Shown piece after piece: positions 23,886 to 37,100 of a stretch of 64,000 bases of DNA. The notes under the pieces were generated by a model. The model was not told the DNA's origin. It did not search any database and was given only the letters and a program-made list of their open reading frames with translations. Positions within the stretch are counted from its first letter, which is position 1. Each line of letters opens with the position of its first letter. A program made the translations under genes and the position numbers. Origin of the DNA: Pseudisothecium myosuroides (lineage: Eukaryota > Streptophyta > Bryopsida > Hypnales > Lembophyllaceae); assembly GCA_951799445.1 (NCBI GenBank), contig OX637294.1:25569452-25633451 (forward strand), written 5' to 3'.

Positions 23886-25736
23886 AGCACCCGACCTTAT
23901 TGTGCATAAATTAATTTAGACCCCTAAGGAATCGCGGGGATGAGTATACACTATTTGAAATGCCATAAAATATCCATTAGAATTGGTTTCCACTATGGTC
24001 GGATTGAAGGACGATAAGCACTACCACGTATCCTTTGATATTAGATGTGACCATAGAAAGCGAGAGCCAAAGACAAGTTGTTACTTCTAGATGTTACATT
24101 GAACATTATTATTGACATAAAAATACAAGTTTTTTTTTTAGATGTCCACTAAAATCCGTCTCCTAAAATTATGCTAACATCACCTAAAACGTGGGTTTCT
24201 TATAGTGACAGAAGAGTATAGTGCAACACACAATAGAGAAACAAATACAACTTTGATATACAAAATGTATTCACAAACACAAGTAGCTAGCTGCTAGCAA
24301 TGGCCACCTAGTCCAAACTCAAAACCATAATTTGCAACTTCAACTTCATCACTATTGCATAGCATCTACTGTCTTCATCTCTATATATACATATGCAAAA
24401 TGGAAGAACCAAAACTAAGAGGTTGTGGATGTCTACTCCTGTACCACCACAAGCTGCAGTTGCAACAAGAAAAGAAAAACAAGAATAAAAAATCACCAAG
24501 CACCAACTACAAGATCCTGAGGAGTAATCCAAGCAGGATCCATATATATGACAGAATACAATATGACAGGATCCATATGATCCATTTGACAGGATACTCT
24601 TAAATCATCAAATCCAAAATTGAACCTGCTAAGCACTTTCAAGAGGAGCCAATGTTTAGCACCTTATTTTTTTCTTCTATACATAAAAATGAAGGTTTTT
24701 TTCAATACCCTATCTTTTGTATAAACACCCTAAGCACATATTATCCATACTATAGTAGATTTATCAAAAGTATAAATTTTCCTTCAAAGAATTAAATTGA
24801 CCCTATTTTTTATCTCACACCATTTTCTACTCTACCAATGGTCTCCTCCCCAAGGCTTTACTAACGAAAATAGGAGTAACTACATAGCTTGGGGTATACA
24901 TGTATGAGGACTTTTAGAACCATATTTTCATGTAGTTTTAGTTTAGTGATATTGTACCTCATTTTATTATAAGTTTATTAGCATTAGATTGCGCGGAGGA
25001 GGCTTTGTTGTAACAAAAGCTAGATGCGGAGAGATTATAAAGGACCTTATTCACCATTGCTATAGCACACAAGTAGCCTTTTATAATTGTTTGTTGTATG
25101 ATACAATGATTGAACTTAAATTCTAAAAGAAAGTGACATTCAGTGGATGAATAATGAGTGTGTTCAAGAACTTAGTGCAAGAGCTTGTAAAGCTAATGAT
25201 GTACATTTAAGTAAGTTGAATTAAATAAAAATTGTTCATTTTCCAACAATGCGACTAGTATGATTATTTGATGGTTCATGACTTTTGTGTCACATTTTGA
25301 AACAATCTAACTTAAACCTTAAGATCCTTAACAAGTTTTAAAAAAAAAACTAGTTTTCATTACATACTTAAAAACATTGTTCTTTATGAAAACATGCAAG
25401 TGCAATCTTAGAAGATAAAAGTGCACTTGGTGATGTTATGAATTATATGTTAAATTTGGTGCACATCCATTGGTGTATTTTTCAATAGATATTGTGTACT
25501 GTAAGGCATATAATTAGATAGTTTGAATATTAGTCTTTCACATCATCATATTCACAACCATATAGTAATTAACAAAAAATGGATGCAAATTAGAAATTCT
25601 AATATTTTCAATGACAAAATACAATCTAAAATACAAAATTTTATTAATTTTTTGTTGAGTTTCAAAGTAAAAAGTGCAATCTATAGATTTTTTTGGGGGG
25701 TGCTATTATATAAGCCTATTAGTGTGAGTTGATGAG
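23886..25736. other. AT-rich intergenic DNA
   Basis: No recognisable gene or bounded element. Confidence 0.4.
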
Positions 25737-25838
25737 ATTAGACACCTATACTATAGGTGTCTATATTATAAAAACCTTCCATAATTATAGTGAACTATAA
25801 TATAGATACCTACATTATAGGTGTTTATATTATAAGCA
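25737..25838. repeat. Palindromic AT-rich cluster
   Basis: TAGACACCTATA-C-TATAGGTGTCTA is a perfect palindrome around one base. A related imperfect palindrome (TAGATACCTACATTATAGGT) follows about 60 bp later, and the two are linked by TATATTATA / TATAATATA inverted blocks. It could extrude as cruciforms or be the remnant of nested short TIR elements. Confidence 0.65.
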
Positions 25839-26453
25839 CTTTCAATGGTTGTATGATATTTACTTATGCATATGCTCAAAGCTCACATGCTCGCATTTTC
25901 ATGCTCATACACTAGCATTATTGACTAAATGTCAATTTTGTGATCTTCCAAAATAAAAAACTTGCAAATTGCATTTGCATGTGTTGTTAACATGCAATAG
26001 TATATCATCGTATATTACTATATATTGTAGTATATTAGTGTATTATTATAGTATTACTAGTGTATATAATAGATCTTTCACAATTTAAAATGCAACAATT
26101 CTTGTACTATTTGATAGAGTGCTTGATTTCTAAGGTGCATTTAATTTGTACAAAATTCTAGATCTCAACAGATTTCACATTATTCAAATTTTATGTGTTT
26201 TGAGTGACCACTTTTTGCGTCACTAGAATCTAAAGGGTTAACAAGAACTTGTAATCAAGCATAGTTTTGGTTTGGATTTCTATCAAGCCATTATTATTCA
26301 CATCGCCTTAAAAGCTCTAAATTTACACTGTCCCTCCTCCCAAACTCAATTAGGGCTTACAAATGATCTAATGCAATCAAATATGATAATATCAAAATAC
26401 AAAACATTGATATATAAGCAAAAACATTTGGCCACAAAGGGTCCATCAAATCT
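25839..26453. other. AT-rich intergenic DNA with TA-rich low complexity
   Basis: A TA-rich stretch at about 26000-26075 (GTATATTA-type units). No gene seen. Confidence 0.45.
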
Positions 26454-27390
26454 TTAACCCCTAAAATTCGTTGACTATGTTTTCATCAATATCGCTCCAA
26501 AACTGCCATTTCTAGTTTAAGTGTCAAATTTTAGAAAAAAAAAACATTTTTGGACACATGTAACTGTAGGATCTTACAATATGCTAGTTTTAGAAGATGT
26601 GGGAAAAATTTCAAAATCTTTCATTGTGCGAATTGCAAGATATTAGTGTTTGAATTGGCAAAATTCTTTTTTTTGTCCTGGCGAAAAACAGGGCAGTTGC
26701 ACTTCACAAGCTCACATTGGTATGACAAAATGTCTCAAATGGTGGTGCTTCTTTGAATTCTTTTTCCTAAACAAGTTGTCTACATGCTTAAAAAATTTCA
26801 AATCATTTGGAATTGTACAACATATAGGAAAAAAATAGTAAGTAGAAAGAAGTAGAGAATGATTAAGAATACTAAAATGGTTAAAAATTTAGTTATGGAA
26901 CTGAAAAACGTCAATCCCATTGGTTGTAATGTTGTTATAAACAATATACATCCAATGATTTATTTTTTTCAAAAAATATTGAAAATTGAGTGAAATAAAC
27001 AACTTCAAAGTTTATTTTAGAGTAGAGGATCCATAACTGCCCGCAAACTAAAACTCCTAATAACTTTCATCTCATTGATTAAAACATAATGATTCAAAGC
27101 TTTCCAAGTATATATAAATCTAGAAAAACAATTTCAATTTTTTTTCTTATGAAAAATGTGATTTTTTCTGATTTGCCCGGATTGCCCTAGTTGAGAAACA
27201 AATAACATATTAGGCCATAACTTTTGACTCATATTTCCAAATGTCATGAAATTTAATGCATATGAAAGATATTTCTCGTCCTCACCTTCTATTAAATTTT
27301 CAGCCTAAAATATGCAAATTTATAGTCACAAGTACCTGTCCAAAATTGCTATATTGCTAAAAATAGCAGACTAGTCATTTAGGGATTGAA
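26454..27390. mobile_element. TTAA-flanked TIR element, copy 4 (about 0.94 kb)
   Basis: The left end TTAACCCCTAAAATTCGTTG is intact. The right end has decayed (CATTTAGGGATTGAAGG). Internal motifs (CAAAACTGCCATTTCTAG, ATCTTACAATATGCTAG, TTGTGCGAATTGCAAGATAT) follow the order in 7072-7982 and 15157-16075. No transposase frame. Confidence 0.65.
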
Positions 27391-29680
27391 GGCTAATCTT
27401 TTAGATACCAATTGTGTTCCAAATTTTGAAAACGAAAAGCTATGTTGTAAAGAAAAATTTAGAATAATATTTTAAAGAAGACCTTTAGACAAAAGTTGTA
27501 AATTATTACCAATATTTCACATCTATATGGTTTGTTCTATTGTTCCACTATTAAATATTTTATTTCAAGTAATGGAAAAAATGAAATTCATTGTCTGTTA
27601 GAGATTAGCAACTCTTACAATGTGTTTTAGAATCTTATTTAGACTATTAAGCTATAATTATTATGTATTTCTATTATTTTTGTATGAAATATGCCAAATG
27701 ATCTTCATGCACATAACTACTTTCTATGATTTTTGGTAAAGCACTCTCTACTCTTTCAATCCCTGTTTTTTGGGTCTGAGTGTGTTCAAATCACATATAC
27801 TTGTGTAATGGGAAAACAAAAATATGGTAGCCGTATTGGTGCCATTAAAAAGCCCTTAAGGCAAAGGACATTACGGTCTTTCTTCCGTTGGAAGAGGATG
27901 AAGTTGGAATGAGTGTTTTTATGTCCATGGTGGTAGGGATTTACATGATATGATAAGGTACGCCTAACTATTTGTATCTCCAATTCACTTGAGCTTATAC
28001 TAGTGGAAATGTGACTTTGGAGCACCATGTTGTAGTACGAGAGCTTGGTGCTTTAATACCAAAGTTAGTGCCAATATACTCTTAAAGCACACATCAAACT
28101 CTAATAACACTATAGCCCAATGGTCCATGGTCATTTTTGTACTAGTTTTATTTGTGCTACTATATAGTTTGTGTATACATTTTAAAATTAAAAATATGCA
28201 CACTAGTGCTAAAGAGTAGCACAAATTGATGTTACAAATATAAATGGCTTACCTTGGAAGGAGTGTAGGCTTCAACTTTTCAATGTTGTTCAATTGCTAA
28301 TGACTTACTTTTTTAGTAGCACTATGATTATTCCACCCTTGTCCACAAATTACAACGGAAGCTCTATCCCCATACTTACATAAGGAAAGCGTGTTAAGAG
28401 CACAAGAAATCTTTGTTTTTAATCATCCATCCCACAATACATTAACTATGTACAGATGCTACAAACCTATAAGATCCGAAGGATGACTTCACTATAAAAT
28501 AAAAAAATAAAGAATGCACCTAGTGGTCTAATAATTAGAGTATTTTGGTGATTACCTTGGTCACAAAGAAAGGTGTGCTTACAAGGTTAAATCCATAGCA
28601 CTTATTCAATTGCATTGAAATTACATGTTTTGAAGATGAGTTTATTAAGAGTTTCCTTTCACAAATTTTCTTGGATCCTTCTCCATTATTACCAAGATGA
28701 ATTGGATTGACAAAGTTAAACCAAAAAGTGAATTTCTTCATAATGTTTTTTTTTCCAACACAAGTAAAAAACTTTATGATCACTATGAGAAAAGGTACAA
28801 CTATCAAGCAAGGCAAGTCTATTGACCAATCAAAGTAATATTAGTTACAATATAAACAGTCAAATTTTCAATTTATAGGATTTTCACTGATAAAAAAACA
28901 AAACTATACTAACAAAAATGGTGTATGGTGTAATGTGAAGCTCTGTCCACTCCAACCAACTCCTAACTGTGATGTGCAAATTGGATGCAGTTGTAGATAG
29001 AATTTGGAAATTGAGATTCAGGGCACTTCACACAATGGCCAAAGGTCAAGAGGCCGTGGATTTCCACCAATTAGATTTCAAGAAATCGGAATTCAACCTC
29101 TCAAATCTTCACACTAGAAGGTACAATCCAAAGGCCATTGCCCTCCAAATTTACAAGGCAACAAATTGCCTACGTAGTGACGAAGGAAATTTGGGTTGGC
29201 CAAAACTCGAGCTCCAAACTATGGTCGAGAGTTTATCAAATTTATTTCATAAAAAATTTAGAAATTGCCAAGATCTCGGCTATTAGACTGGAAGGGGCTC
29301 TTTTTATTTGGGCTTTGGGCTGGGCTTTGGAGGCTTTACACTGTGGCCGACCAAGTTGAGAGGCTGTGGAAGTTCATTGCCAAGGGTTTGGACTTTCAAC
29401 TTGGCCTTTGGAGGCTTCATACTATGACCAACCAAAGGCTCTATTCCTTGTAATTTATTGCCATTTCTTCAGACTCTCAACAAAGTTTGGCCACTCCATC
29501 CTACAACCTCTCAACTTGGACGGCCACAATAGTAAGTGGCCTTCATTAATGAAAGAGTTGATGCCGTGGTCTGTGTCCTTTAGACCGAGCCAACAAATCT
29601 AAAAGATGACTCTTATGGTTCCAAGTCATCTTCTGGTCTTATAGGAACCCTGAATATCTACTTAGCATGAAATCTTGACA
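27391..29680. other. Intergenic DNA with a weakly repetitive, more GC-rich part
   Basis: 27.4-28.9 kb is AT-rich without features. From about 28,970 to 29,600 the GC rises and a motif close to GGCTTCATACTATGACCAAC recurs about three times (near 29030, 29330 and 29405). Open frames there are short and share only this repeat, so I do not call a gene. Confidence 0.35.
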
Positions 29681-30116
29681 TAATAGGGGTAGTCACACCT
29701 TCTTTGCACCCTGCCCAAAATTTGAAGAATGGAATCGTGGCGGGTTACGGTTGGGTGACCACTCACGAAATATATTGTTTCAGCAAAGCCTTCGCGCTTG
29801 TCATTATTCTCCTGCGGAGGTGAATATTGGACTTGGCAAGGCCTTCGTAAGTGAATGTTTTTGTCTTGCGCTCCTTGTTTTAGCCTTCGCTCTTTGCTTC
29901 TCTTGCGAACCTTGCAACACCTCCAATTTTGCAAGCTAGCTTGTGTATTTTTAGTTCAAGTGAATCCATTCTTCTGTGAAACCCTCGAAACGACACAAAA
30001 GAGGTGTCACACCTTCTTCAACAATTTTGGGTCCTAATTGGCTCCGAGTTTCTCTGCTCAACTTCTCATTCTTCAGCGAAATCTTGTTTTTGGCGAAGGT
30101 ATGACTACCCCTAATA
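29681..30116. mobile_element. TIR element (MITE-like), about 0.44 kb
   Basis: The left end TAATAGGGGTAGTCACACCT and the right end GAAGGTATGACTACCCCTAA are inverted copies over about 22 bp with one or two changes. A further partial copy of the end (GTGTCACACCTTCTTCAACA) lies inside at about 30004. The interior is rich in short inverted motifs around CCTTCG/CGAAGG. The target duplication is unclear (perhaps AAT). No coding capacity; superfamily not assigned. Confidence 0.6.
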
Positions 30117-32965
30117 TAGGCTACACAATGGGGTGAAGAGCACATTGCAAGAGATGCTTTCTTTCAGCAGAGCTACTCGTCCACAATCGAGGAGTGATTT
30201 CCATAACATATCCTGCACCTTTCAGAATGACTCTTGAATAACCATGCATGCATTTAGTGATTCATTTTGTTTCAATAATATTCAGATTTCAGAAGCAAAG
30301 GAACCACTAATTAGCCTGGCCACTAATTCTACTTGGTCACTAAGTGACGAGAGATTTTAGCATGAAAATCAGGGGGGGCTTTCAAGTTTGGGGACTTCTG
30401 GAGGGAACTGGGAATGGGATATTCCATGCAATTCAAAAGAAGATTCTGACAAATTTTGTCCTTCAGTGTCCTTCTAGGCCCCCCTTGGCAAGTCGGTTTA
30501 GGAGGCCTAATAAAGTTAAACGAGCTATTTCAGAGCAAATTTCACTTTGACATTACTTCTGTGATTTGGAGCAAGTGAGGTCCAATGATTTAGTGACACA
30601 TAAGCAAATTGTTGTCAATCATAAATGAAGTCGAGGTAAAATAATTGTGTTCAATATCTCATGTAGAAATACAAGTATGTGTCATTGTGAGAAAAGAGTA
30701 GATTGAAGGTATTGATCATTTTTTTTGGCTAGGTCATGTAGACATTGATAGCCTTGATATATAGTAGTACGTGAAGGTTAGCCTTCATATCGTACACGAA
30801 GGTGTGATTTGAATTTCCACATCAGAATATAGGGGGCCAAGTCACCTTGCACCGGCCATTCACAAAATGACACATGACATTTTTCTTTCTATTTTTATAA
30901 AAATGACTTAATATATGCCAAATCTAACCTCCATGTAGGGTACCTCTTATTGAAGGTACACACTGGATTTAGGGAAGTAAGTAGTATACAATAACAAATA
31001 ATACGAGGCATTTTTCAAAAAATCCAAGTTTAAGTTTGTAGTTTGTATTTGGGATTTTATTCTATTCTTTCACAAGAATAATCAATGTTGTGCATTTAAT
31101 TGATTTTGAATATATTATTCAACAAGGAAAAGTCATTTTAGCCCCAAAGAACTAAAGAACCCACTTGGGTTGCTTTTTTAGAATTTGACAAACTCTATTG
31201 ACTTTATAATTTGTAATTTTTTGCATTAAATCTTTAAGATAGATGCTAATCATCCTAACCTACATGTGAAGCTTTGTTTCAGGTCATTTCAATAATATTG
31301 CAACATAGGCGTCTAAAAATATATTTTAAAAATATACGAATCATATTTGATTGTTTAGACTGATAACTATACAAAAACATTTGAACCCAAGTTCAATTTC
31401 AAAGAGTGAGATGAGAGTTACCAGGAGTTTTATTTTATGGGCAATGAAGATAAGAAAAATAAATAAAAAGTTGATTATTGAACTCAATTTTGAAAATTTC
31501 CAAATAATTTCTCAATTATTAGTGAAAGTAATTAGTGGTATAGTTTTTCTTTCATCTATACACCTTCTACTTAATAACTGAAGTCTTTTAAAGCTGAAAA
31601 TGAATTTTTTTGTTAATTTTTTTCATATGCATTCTCAACCCATTTTCCAATATATTGACCAAATGCACAAACTATGGTATATACATGTTTTTTCTAAAAA
31701 TGTTGGAAGAAAAAGCTTCACTGCCTTGGGAAGGGCTAGAAAAAAAATACTTTTTTAAGTTTTGAAATTATACCCTAAAATATGGTGAGGGTGTATTAGC
31801 TTCAACAAGATAGCTAAAGAATAATGTGGTTGGATTTGTTAAAGAATAAATATAGATGAAGAATTTCTTCTTATTTTTGGAATGAGTATTTTGAAGCACT
31901 TGTGGGCTTCAAAACACCAAAGTTCTTTGGGGATTAGACTCACCGATTTTCTTGTTGCACAACCTACAATTGTATATTCCATTAATCCAACAAGATTTTT
32001 CATGTTACAAATATGCCATAGTGCTCTACAAAGCAAATGTATTCCCAAAGCCAAGTGCAATTAGAGACAATTGAATGTTTGAGTATTTTGACACTAAAGA
32101 GGGGAGGATTTCAACTATACAATCATACATATTACATCTCAATGCATATTATAGTAAAGAACATCATAGTGCAAATAAAATTTCTATAAATAAAATTCTT
32201 ATGCCATCTTATAAATAAAATTCACCCCCCCCCCAAACTGAAAATACACCCAAAGTTCAAATTGCAACAAAATACTCAATTCTAGGAATTTTTCCAAAAT
32301 TTAAATTGGAGTAGAAACAAGTGGATAGATGACCTTCATTTCATCAGTTGGAATCAAACTCAAAAATTATCACTTTTATAGAGAAATTTCAGATTTAGAG
32401 CAAGGAGCAAAAACTTCCCCAAAATACACTATAATTGACAATAGCCTATTTTGTGATGTGTTTTTGTTGCATCTCCTTGGTGTTGAAAGATCATAAATAC
32501 CAATCCATAAGGTTGTTTCCAACATCACCCAAAACAACTTTCATTCAAGCAACTCTCCAAACAAGAATAAGATGAAAAATAATTTGCAATCATCTTCTAC
32601 ATTGCTATGAAGTCATCCAAATGCCAAATTTTTTGGCATCTACAGAGCTTCAAGGTTAAGCTACCACTACAAAATACATCGTTTAAAGCCCCAACTAGTG
32701 TGAAATTCTTCAAAGATGAAGACCTTACGCTCTTCACTACTCTATGAGAAGGCAAAATTCAGCATAAATTATGTCAATTTTGTAAAATGAGTGCCACATG
32801 CCATCTTATGAATGGTGTGAGTTGACGTAGATTCTTGAGATTCCAAGTGAATATTCAACTGCGGTATGTGAGTGCCAAATTAAAGCTTCATGTACGGTAT
32901 TGTTCTCTTATCTATTCAGAAGATGATTATGTCTGCCTCGGTGGTATCCCTCTTTCTGAAAAATG
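30117..32965. other. AT-rich intergenic DNA
   Basis: No recognisable gene. Contains a run of ten C at about 32225. Confidence 0.4.
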
Positions 32966-33096
32966 AACCCGGTACATGTGCACCAAATTTGCGAGAGAAT
33001 AGCGGCCCTGGGACCGCGGGGCAAGTGGGTGTTCCTGTGAGACGGAGAGGAGGAGCGGGTACTGTATTTGGTGCCCGGTACGCCGGTGAGGGTTTC
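32966..33096. repeat. Short GC-rich inverted-repeat element
   Basis: AACCCGGTACATGTGCACCA at the left and ATTTGGTGCCCGGTACGCCG at the right form inverted ends of about 20 bp (GGTACNNGTGCACCAAAT versus ATTTGGTGCNNGGTAC). The enclosed sequence is about 65% GC in otherwise AT-rich DNA. It is too short for a gene; a very small MITE or a recombination scar is possible. Confidence 0.5.
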
Positions 33097-33398
33097 CCCA
33101 GGGTGTTTTTTTTCATTTCATTTAGGCAGCACAAAAAAAAGCGATAATCTCTGGAAGGATGAAGCTAATTACATCCTTAGAAGTGGATGAAACTTGCAAT
33201 TTGTGGATGAAATTTCATTTATTCATCCAAAATGATGTACATTCATCCAAATTTGAGCGATCCCGTCCCAAGATGTGGTAGCAAACACGCAATTTTTGGA
33301 TTCTCAAACTATGCCATTTCTTTATACAAGAATTGGGCAGATTATTTTTCATCACTTTTGAGCAATTTTTCGCTCACCCCCCCCCAGGGTTCCCTCCA

Positions 33399-33682
33399 TA
33401 GTAAGGTAGGAGGTAAAACATCTTGAAATCAATTTTTCAGTAAATTTTCCTTGAAAGACAAGTGGAATTGAAATCTAACCTCAAGTCGTTTCATATTTTT
33501 TGGACCTTTGTGGAATTAATTACAAATTTTTGGAAGTTGGAAAAAAGTGGTCATTTGTGGTCATCAAAATGGACCACCTCCTGAAATGTGCATAGGTGAT
33601 ACATTGAAGAAAGCAAAATGTACCTCTGAGTCATGTTCCATTTTAATGCCTGCTCTGTTTTACAGCCTCCTACCTTACAGTA
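33399..33682. mobile_element. MITE-like element with TIR TAGTAAGGTAGGAGG
   Basis: The left end TAGTAAGGTAGGAGGTAAAA faces the right end TTTTACAGCCTCCTACCTTA, inverted with few changes. The 284-bp body matches the two blocks of repeat D at 23440-23880 and shows that locus without its insertion. No coding capacity. Confidence 0.65.
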
Positions 33683-34054
33683 GTGTGGGCAATCCTGATG
33701 TCCCTGAATCTCTTCCCAACTCTCTCATGGCCATTTTGCATGAGCAGAAACACTGTGTACCTTTTCTTTTTTTTTGAAACTCACTGTGTACTTCTTTCAG
33801 TGGCCCATGAACTGAATACGGCACACCACCACCACGTCCATTTTAACTTACAAGTTCACAAATCTTCATGCCAAAAGCCCAGATCATCTTAAATTATTTA
33901 TTGTCCTTGCTGTCCGTTTCATGTTTTAATGTGTTTTTTTGGCTTTTCTAATAACCTACATCTAAAAAAATCACCCAGCCGGTCCTCTTGCTTTGCCACT
34001 AATAATTCCCCTTCCCAATGAGACCGTACTCCCTCCCTCCCTCCCTCGCTCGTA

Positions 34055-34112
34055 GAACAAAGTGGGCATGAACAAAGTGGCATGAACAAAGTGGCATGAA
34101 CAAAGTGGGCAT
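34055..34112. repeat. Minisatellite, four units of GAACAAAGTGG(G)CAT
   Basis: Four tandem units of 15, 14, 14 and 15 bp; the variation is one G. It is preceded by a CCCT-type microsatellite at about 34029-34048. Confidence 0.9.
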
Positions 34113-37100
34113 GACCAATCAGAAGCCATGGAGAGTCCTCTAGCATGGTTCTAGGCCCCTGATCCCTGAATTGAAGGCCCTGAAAGAAAGGGAAAATGGT
34201 TGCTTTGTGGGTTTTAATTACGTCCACATTTCCCACATGGGAATTCAATGCCCCATTTGCTCAAATTTGTTGAATCCGTTAATGTAGTGGATTTCCCATT
34301 TGTTCAAAAAAATAAAAAATAAAAAATAATTTTTTTTGTTGAATCCATGGAACTTTTTCTTGCCTCCAAAAGTGGGCATCCCCCATGTTTCAAGGAAAAG
34401 AAGAAGAAGAAGATGGTGGACATTCCCATGTTGCCGCTCACTCATCATTCCTATGCTAATAGTGCAATTTAGGGTTAATTTCCCTCCCATGCAATCCTTC
34501 TGAACCAGTCCCACTGTCCCATTATCACAAACTCAGCCAGTCCAATGCGGTTTGAGTACAACTTACCCATGGTATTAAGATAATAGTCCATCCAATTACC
34601 ATATTTTCTATTTTTTTTGACACAAATAAAGGGTATCCAATTACCGTATTGAACCCCGCCCGGGTGCTGGAGAGTTGGTTGGTTGGCATTGAATCCAATT
34701 ATCAGAACCTTCACCTATAAAGTCCTGACAAAGACTATCATTAATGAAGCGGAGGGAACTGGAACGAATTCAAAAAGAGAAAGAAAATTAATGGAATGGG
34801 GGGTTGTTTCTTTCCATTCAGTTGGAATAAATGTTCTTTTGGTGGAAAAGAAAAGGGGGAAAAAGGGAGGAAAACGAATTAAGAGTCAGTTACTGTATGT
34901 TTTTTCGGAAGAACTCTGTCCTTTCTTTAGAGGGCAGTAAAGATGCCACTAATAACAATCAATTGACTTTGAATTGCTAAATTTGGCATGAAACTTCGGT
35001 AAGTAATTAACACCAATCATGATCTTTTGCAATGAAATTCTGTTTCATTTGTTTTAAAAATAAATAAAAAATTTAAAATCATGAAGATTCTATGATTGAA
35101 TTACCCTTTAAAAGTTCATGGGGAATTGGGACCTGTGTATATACATACGCTGTGTACCCCCCCCCTAGAGTCCCATCATGTACGGACTGAAAAATATGGC
35201 TTTGTTCAATTGTTTAATTTTTTTTTTAAATAAAAAAATGACTTTGTATTTGTTGCATACCACAGTATAGAGTATAGAGCTGTACTTACCCTACATACCC
35301 TACAAGAGCTGGTATCCACTACATGGATTATGAATGTTTTCAAGAGTTTATTGTAAGAACAAAGGTAACTCACCCCATTATGGAGACAACTTTGGATAAG
35401 CCCATTGTAGGCATAATTCTTTCTATGAAGTACATATCACACATGCCACATGTATAATAGAAGAATTTTTGTGCCTGCTATAGGCTTGTCCAAACTTGTG
35501 CCTGGAATGGGGTTAGTTACTTTACATGAAACCCATGATGTGTATTTAACTTTGTTGAAAAAACAATTTTAGTCTATTTTTTTAAATTTTAGTCTGTTTT
35601 TTTTAAATTTTAGTCTATTCTATTCATTCACCATAGTCACTTGGTGCTTCGTGATCATTGTGCAACGTTCTAAATGAATTAACCTTTACAACAACAAGTT
35701 GAACCCCTCGGATTTGGTTTTGAGAAAATTATTGACAAAAAATATATTTTTGTATTTTTTTAAGAATGTTTCAACCTACTTAATGTACTTCAATAATAAG
35801 TATGGCTTGCCAAGTGCTACATTTAGGTTGTAAAATCAAAGCATTATTTACTATTCACTTTTGTATATCCTAACCACACAAACTTTGGACAAGCAACAAG
35901 ATCCATACCCTACTTCAAGGAAATTTTTTATTTCCCTTTGGATTGTTCTACACAGTTTTTTTTTTCATTTCCCATGAAGTGGCAAAGTGGCAATATTAAA
36001 TGTTACGGTGGTGCTCCAAGTTTCAACATTCATCCACGTACTGGATAGAAAATGTGATACTATGTATCTATAATTCTATTTTCATTCACAGTGTGATGAT
36101 TTCATCCAAGATTTTTCTTGAACTTGAAGTTTTTTGGCGATTTCATCCAAAATTTTACTAAAAATTTCTTATAGGCTTGGTGCTAGGTCAAAAGTTTTGG
36201 TGCAATTTTGCACCAAATCGCCGGAAAAAAATCCACTGGTTCTACATGCAAGTGAATGTTGTTTATAGATTAATGCGGAGATGGGCCAGAAAAAAAACTT
36301 TCAAGAATGAAAATCTAATGTTTGGATTCTATTCATGCCATAATTTAGTTTGCAAAAATACTCAAAATCTACATCCGCCTTCTTGCCACAAATTCTTAGA
36401 GGTTAATCTGAAGGGTTTTTTTTTTCTAACAAATAAAAATGCATTGCAAAACCAAAAGAGCAACATAACCAAGTGTCCAAAGGTACTAGACAAAAATGAA
36501 GAGAGATTGAGAACCTAAACTTTTTTCAAATTGTTTCAGTCTTTTGTTGATTTTGGATAGGCCTCAGCAATTTCACATTTTTAATTTTTTTAGAATTTAG
36601 ATAAATTAGCCTCTATAGGATGTGATATAATTATATAAAAAGTTTTGTTTCATGAAATTTTAAGAAGTATGATCAGAATTTTTGAATTTTGTTTGTGTAT
36701 GTATGTATGTTGTTTTCAAGGTCTCAATGAATAATAAATTGTACAATAATGAAATTTGAGAGTTCTATAAATGCAATTCATGATGTTAGGGCTAAACTTG
36801 GCCAATGATGAAATGAAATTATAACTAAATTTCCCCAGGGCATCTAGGAAGGAACTATACCTCTATTTTGGGGGTCAAATTTCAGCTCGTTAGCAATGTT
36901 ATGTAGTCTCACATTCGATGGAGAGAGGCATTTTAGTTTCCATAACATAACATAGAAGCACCAATAACCAACCACGCCTAATATCCAACCTATAGGGTGT
37001 GCTATTTCCAATCAAGGTTGGAACTCAAGTTTATAATCTGTATTTTTTTGTCCTTTTCAAGATAGAGAATAATAAGGTCATAATACATGCCCCCAAAATA

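Noticed and set aside
36177..36518. 113-codon open frame with several Cys and His residues
   Set aside because: Cys/His spacing fits no zinc-finger class, and the surrounding sequence is repeat-like.
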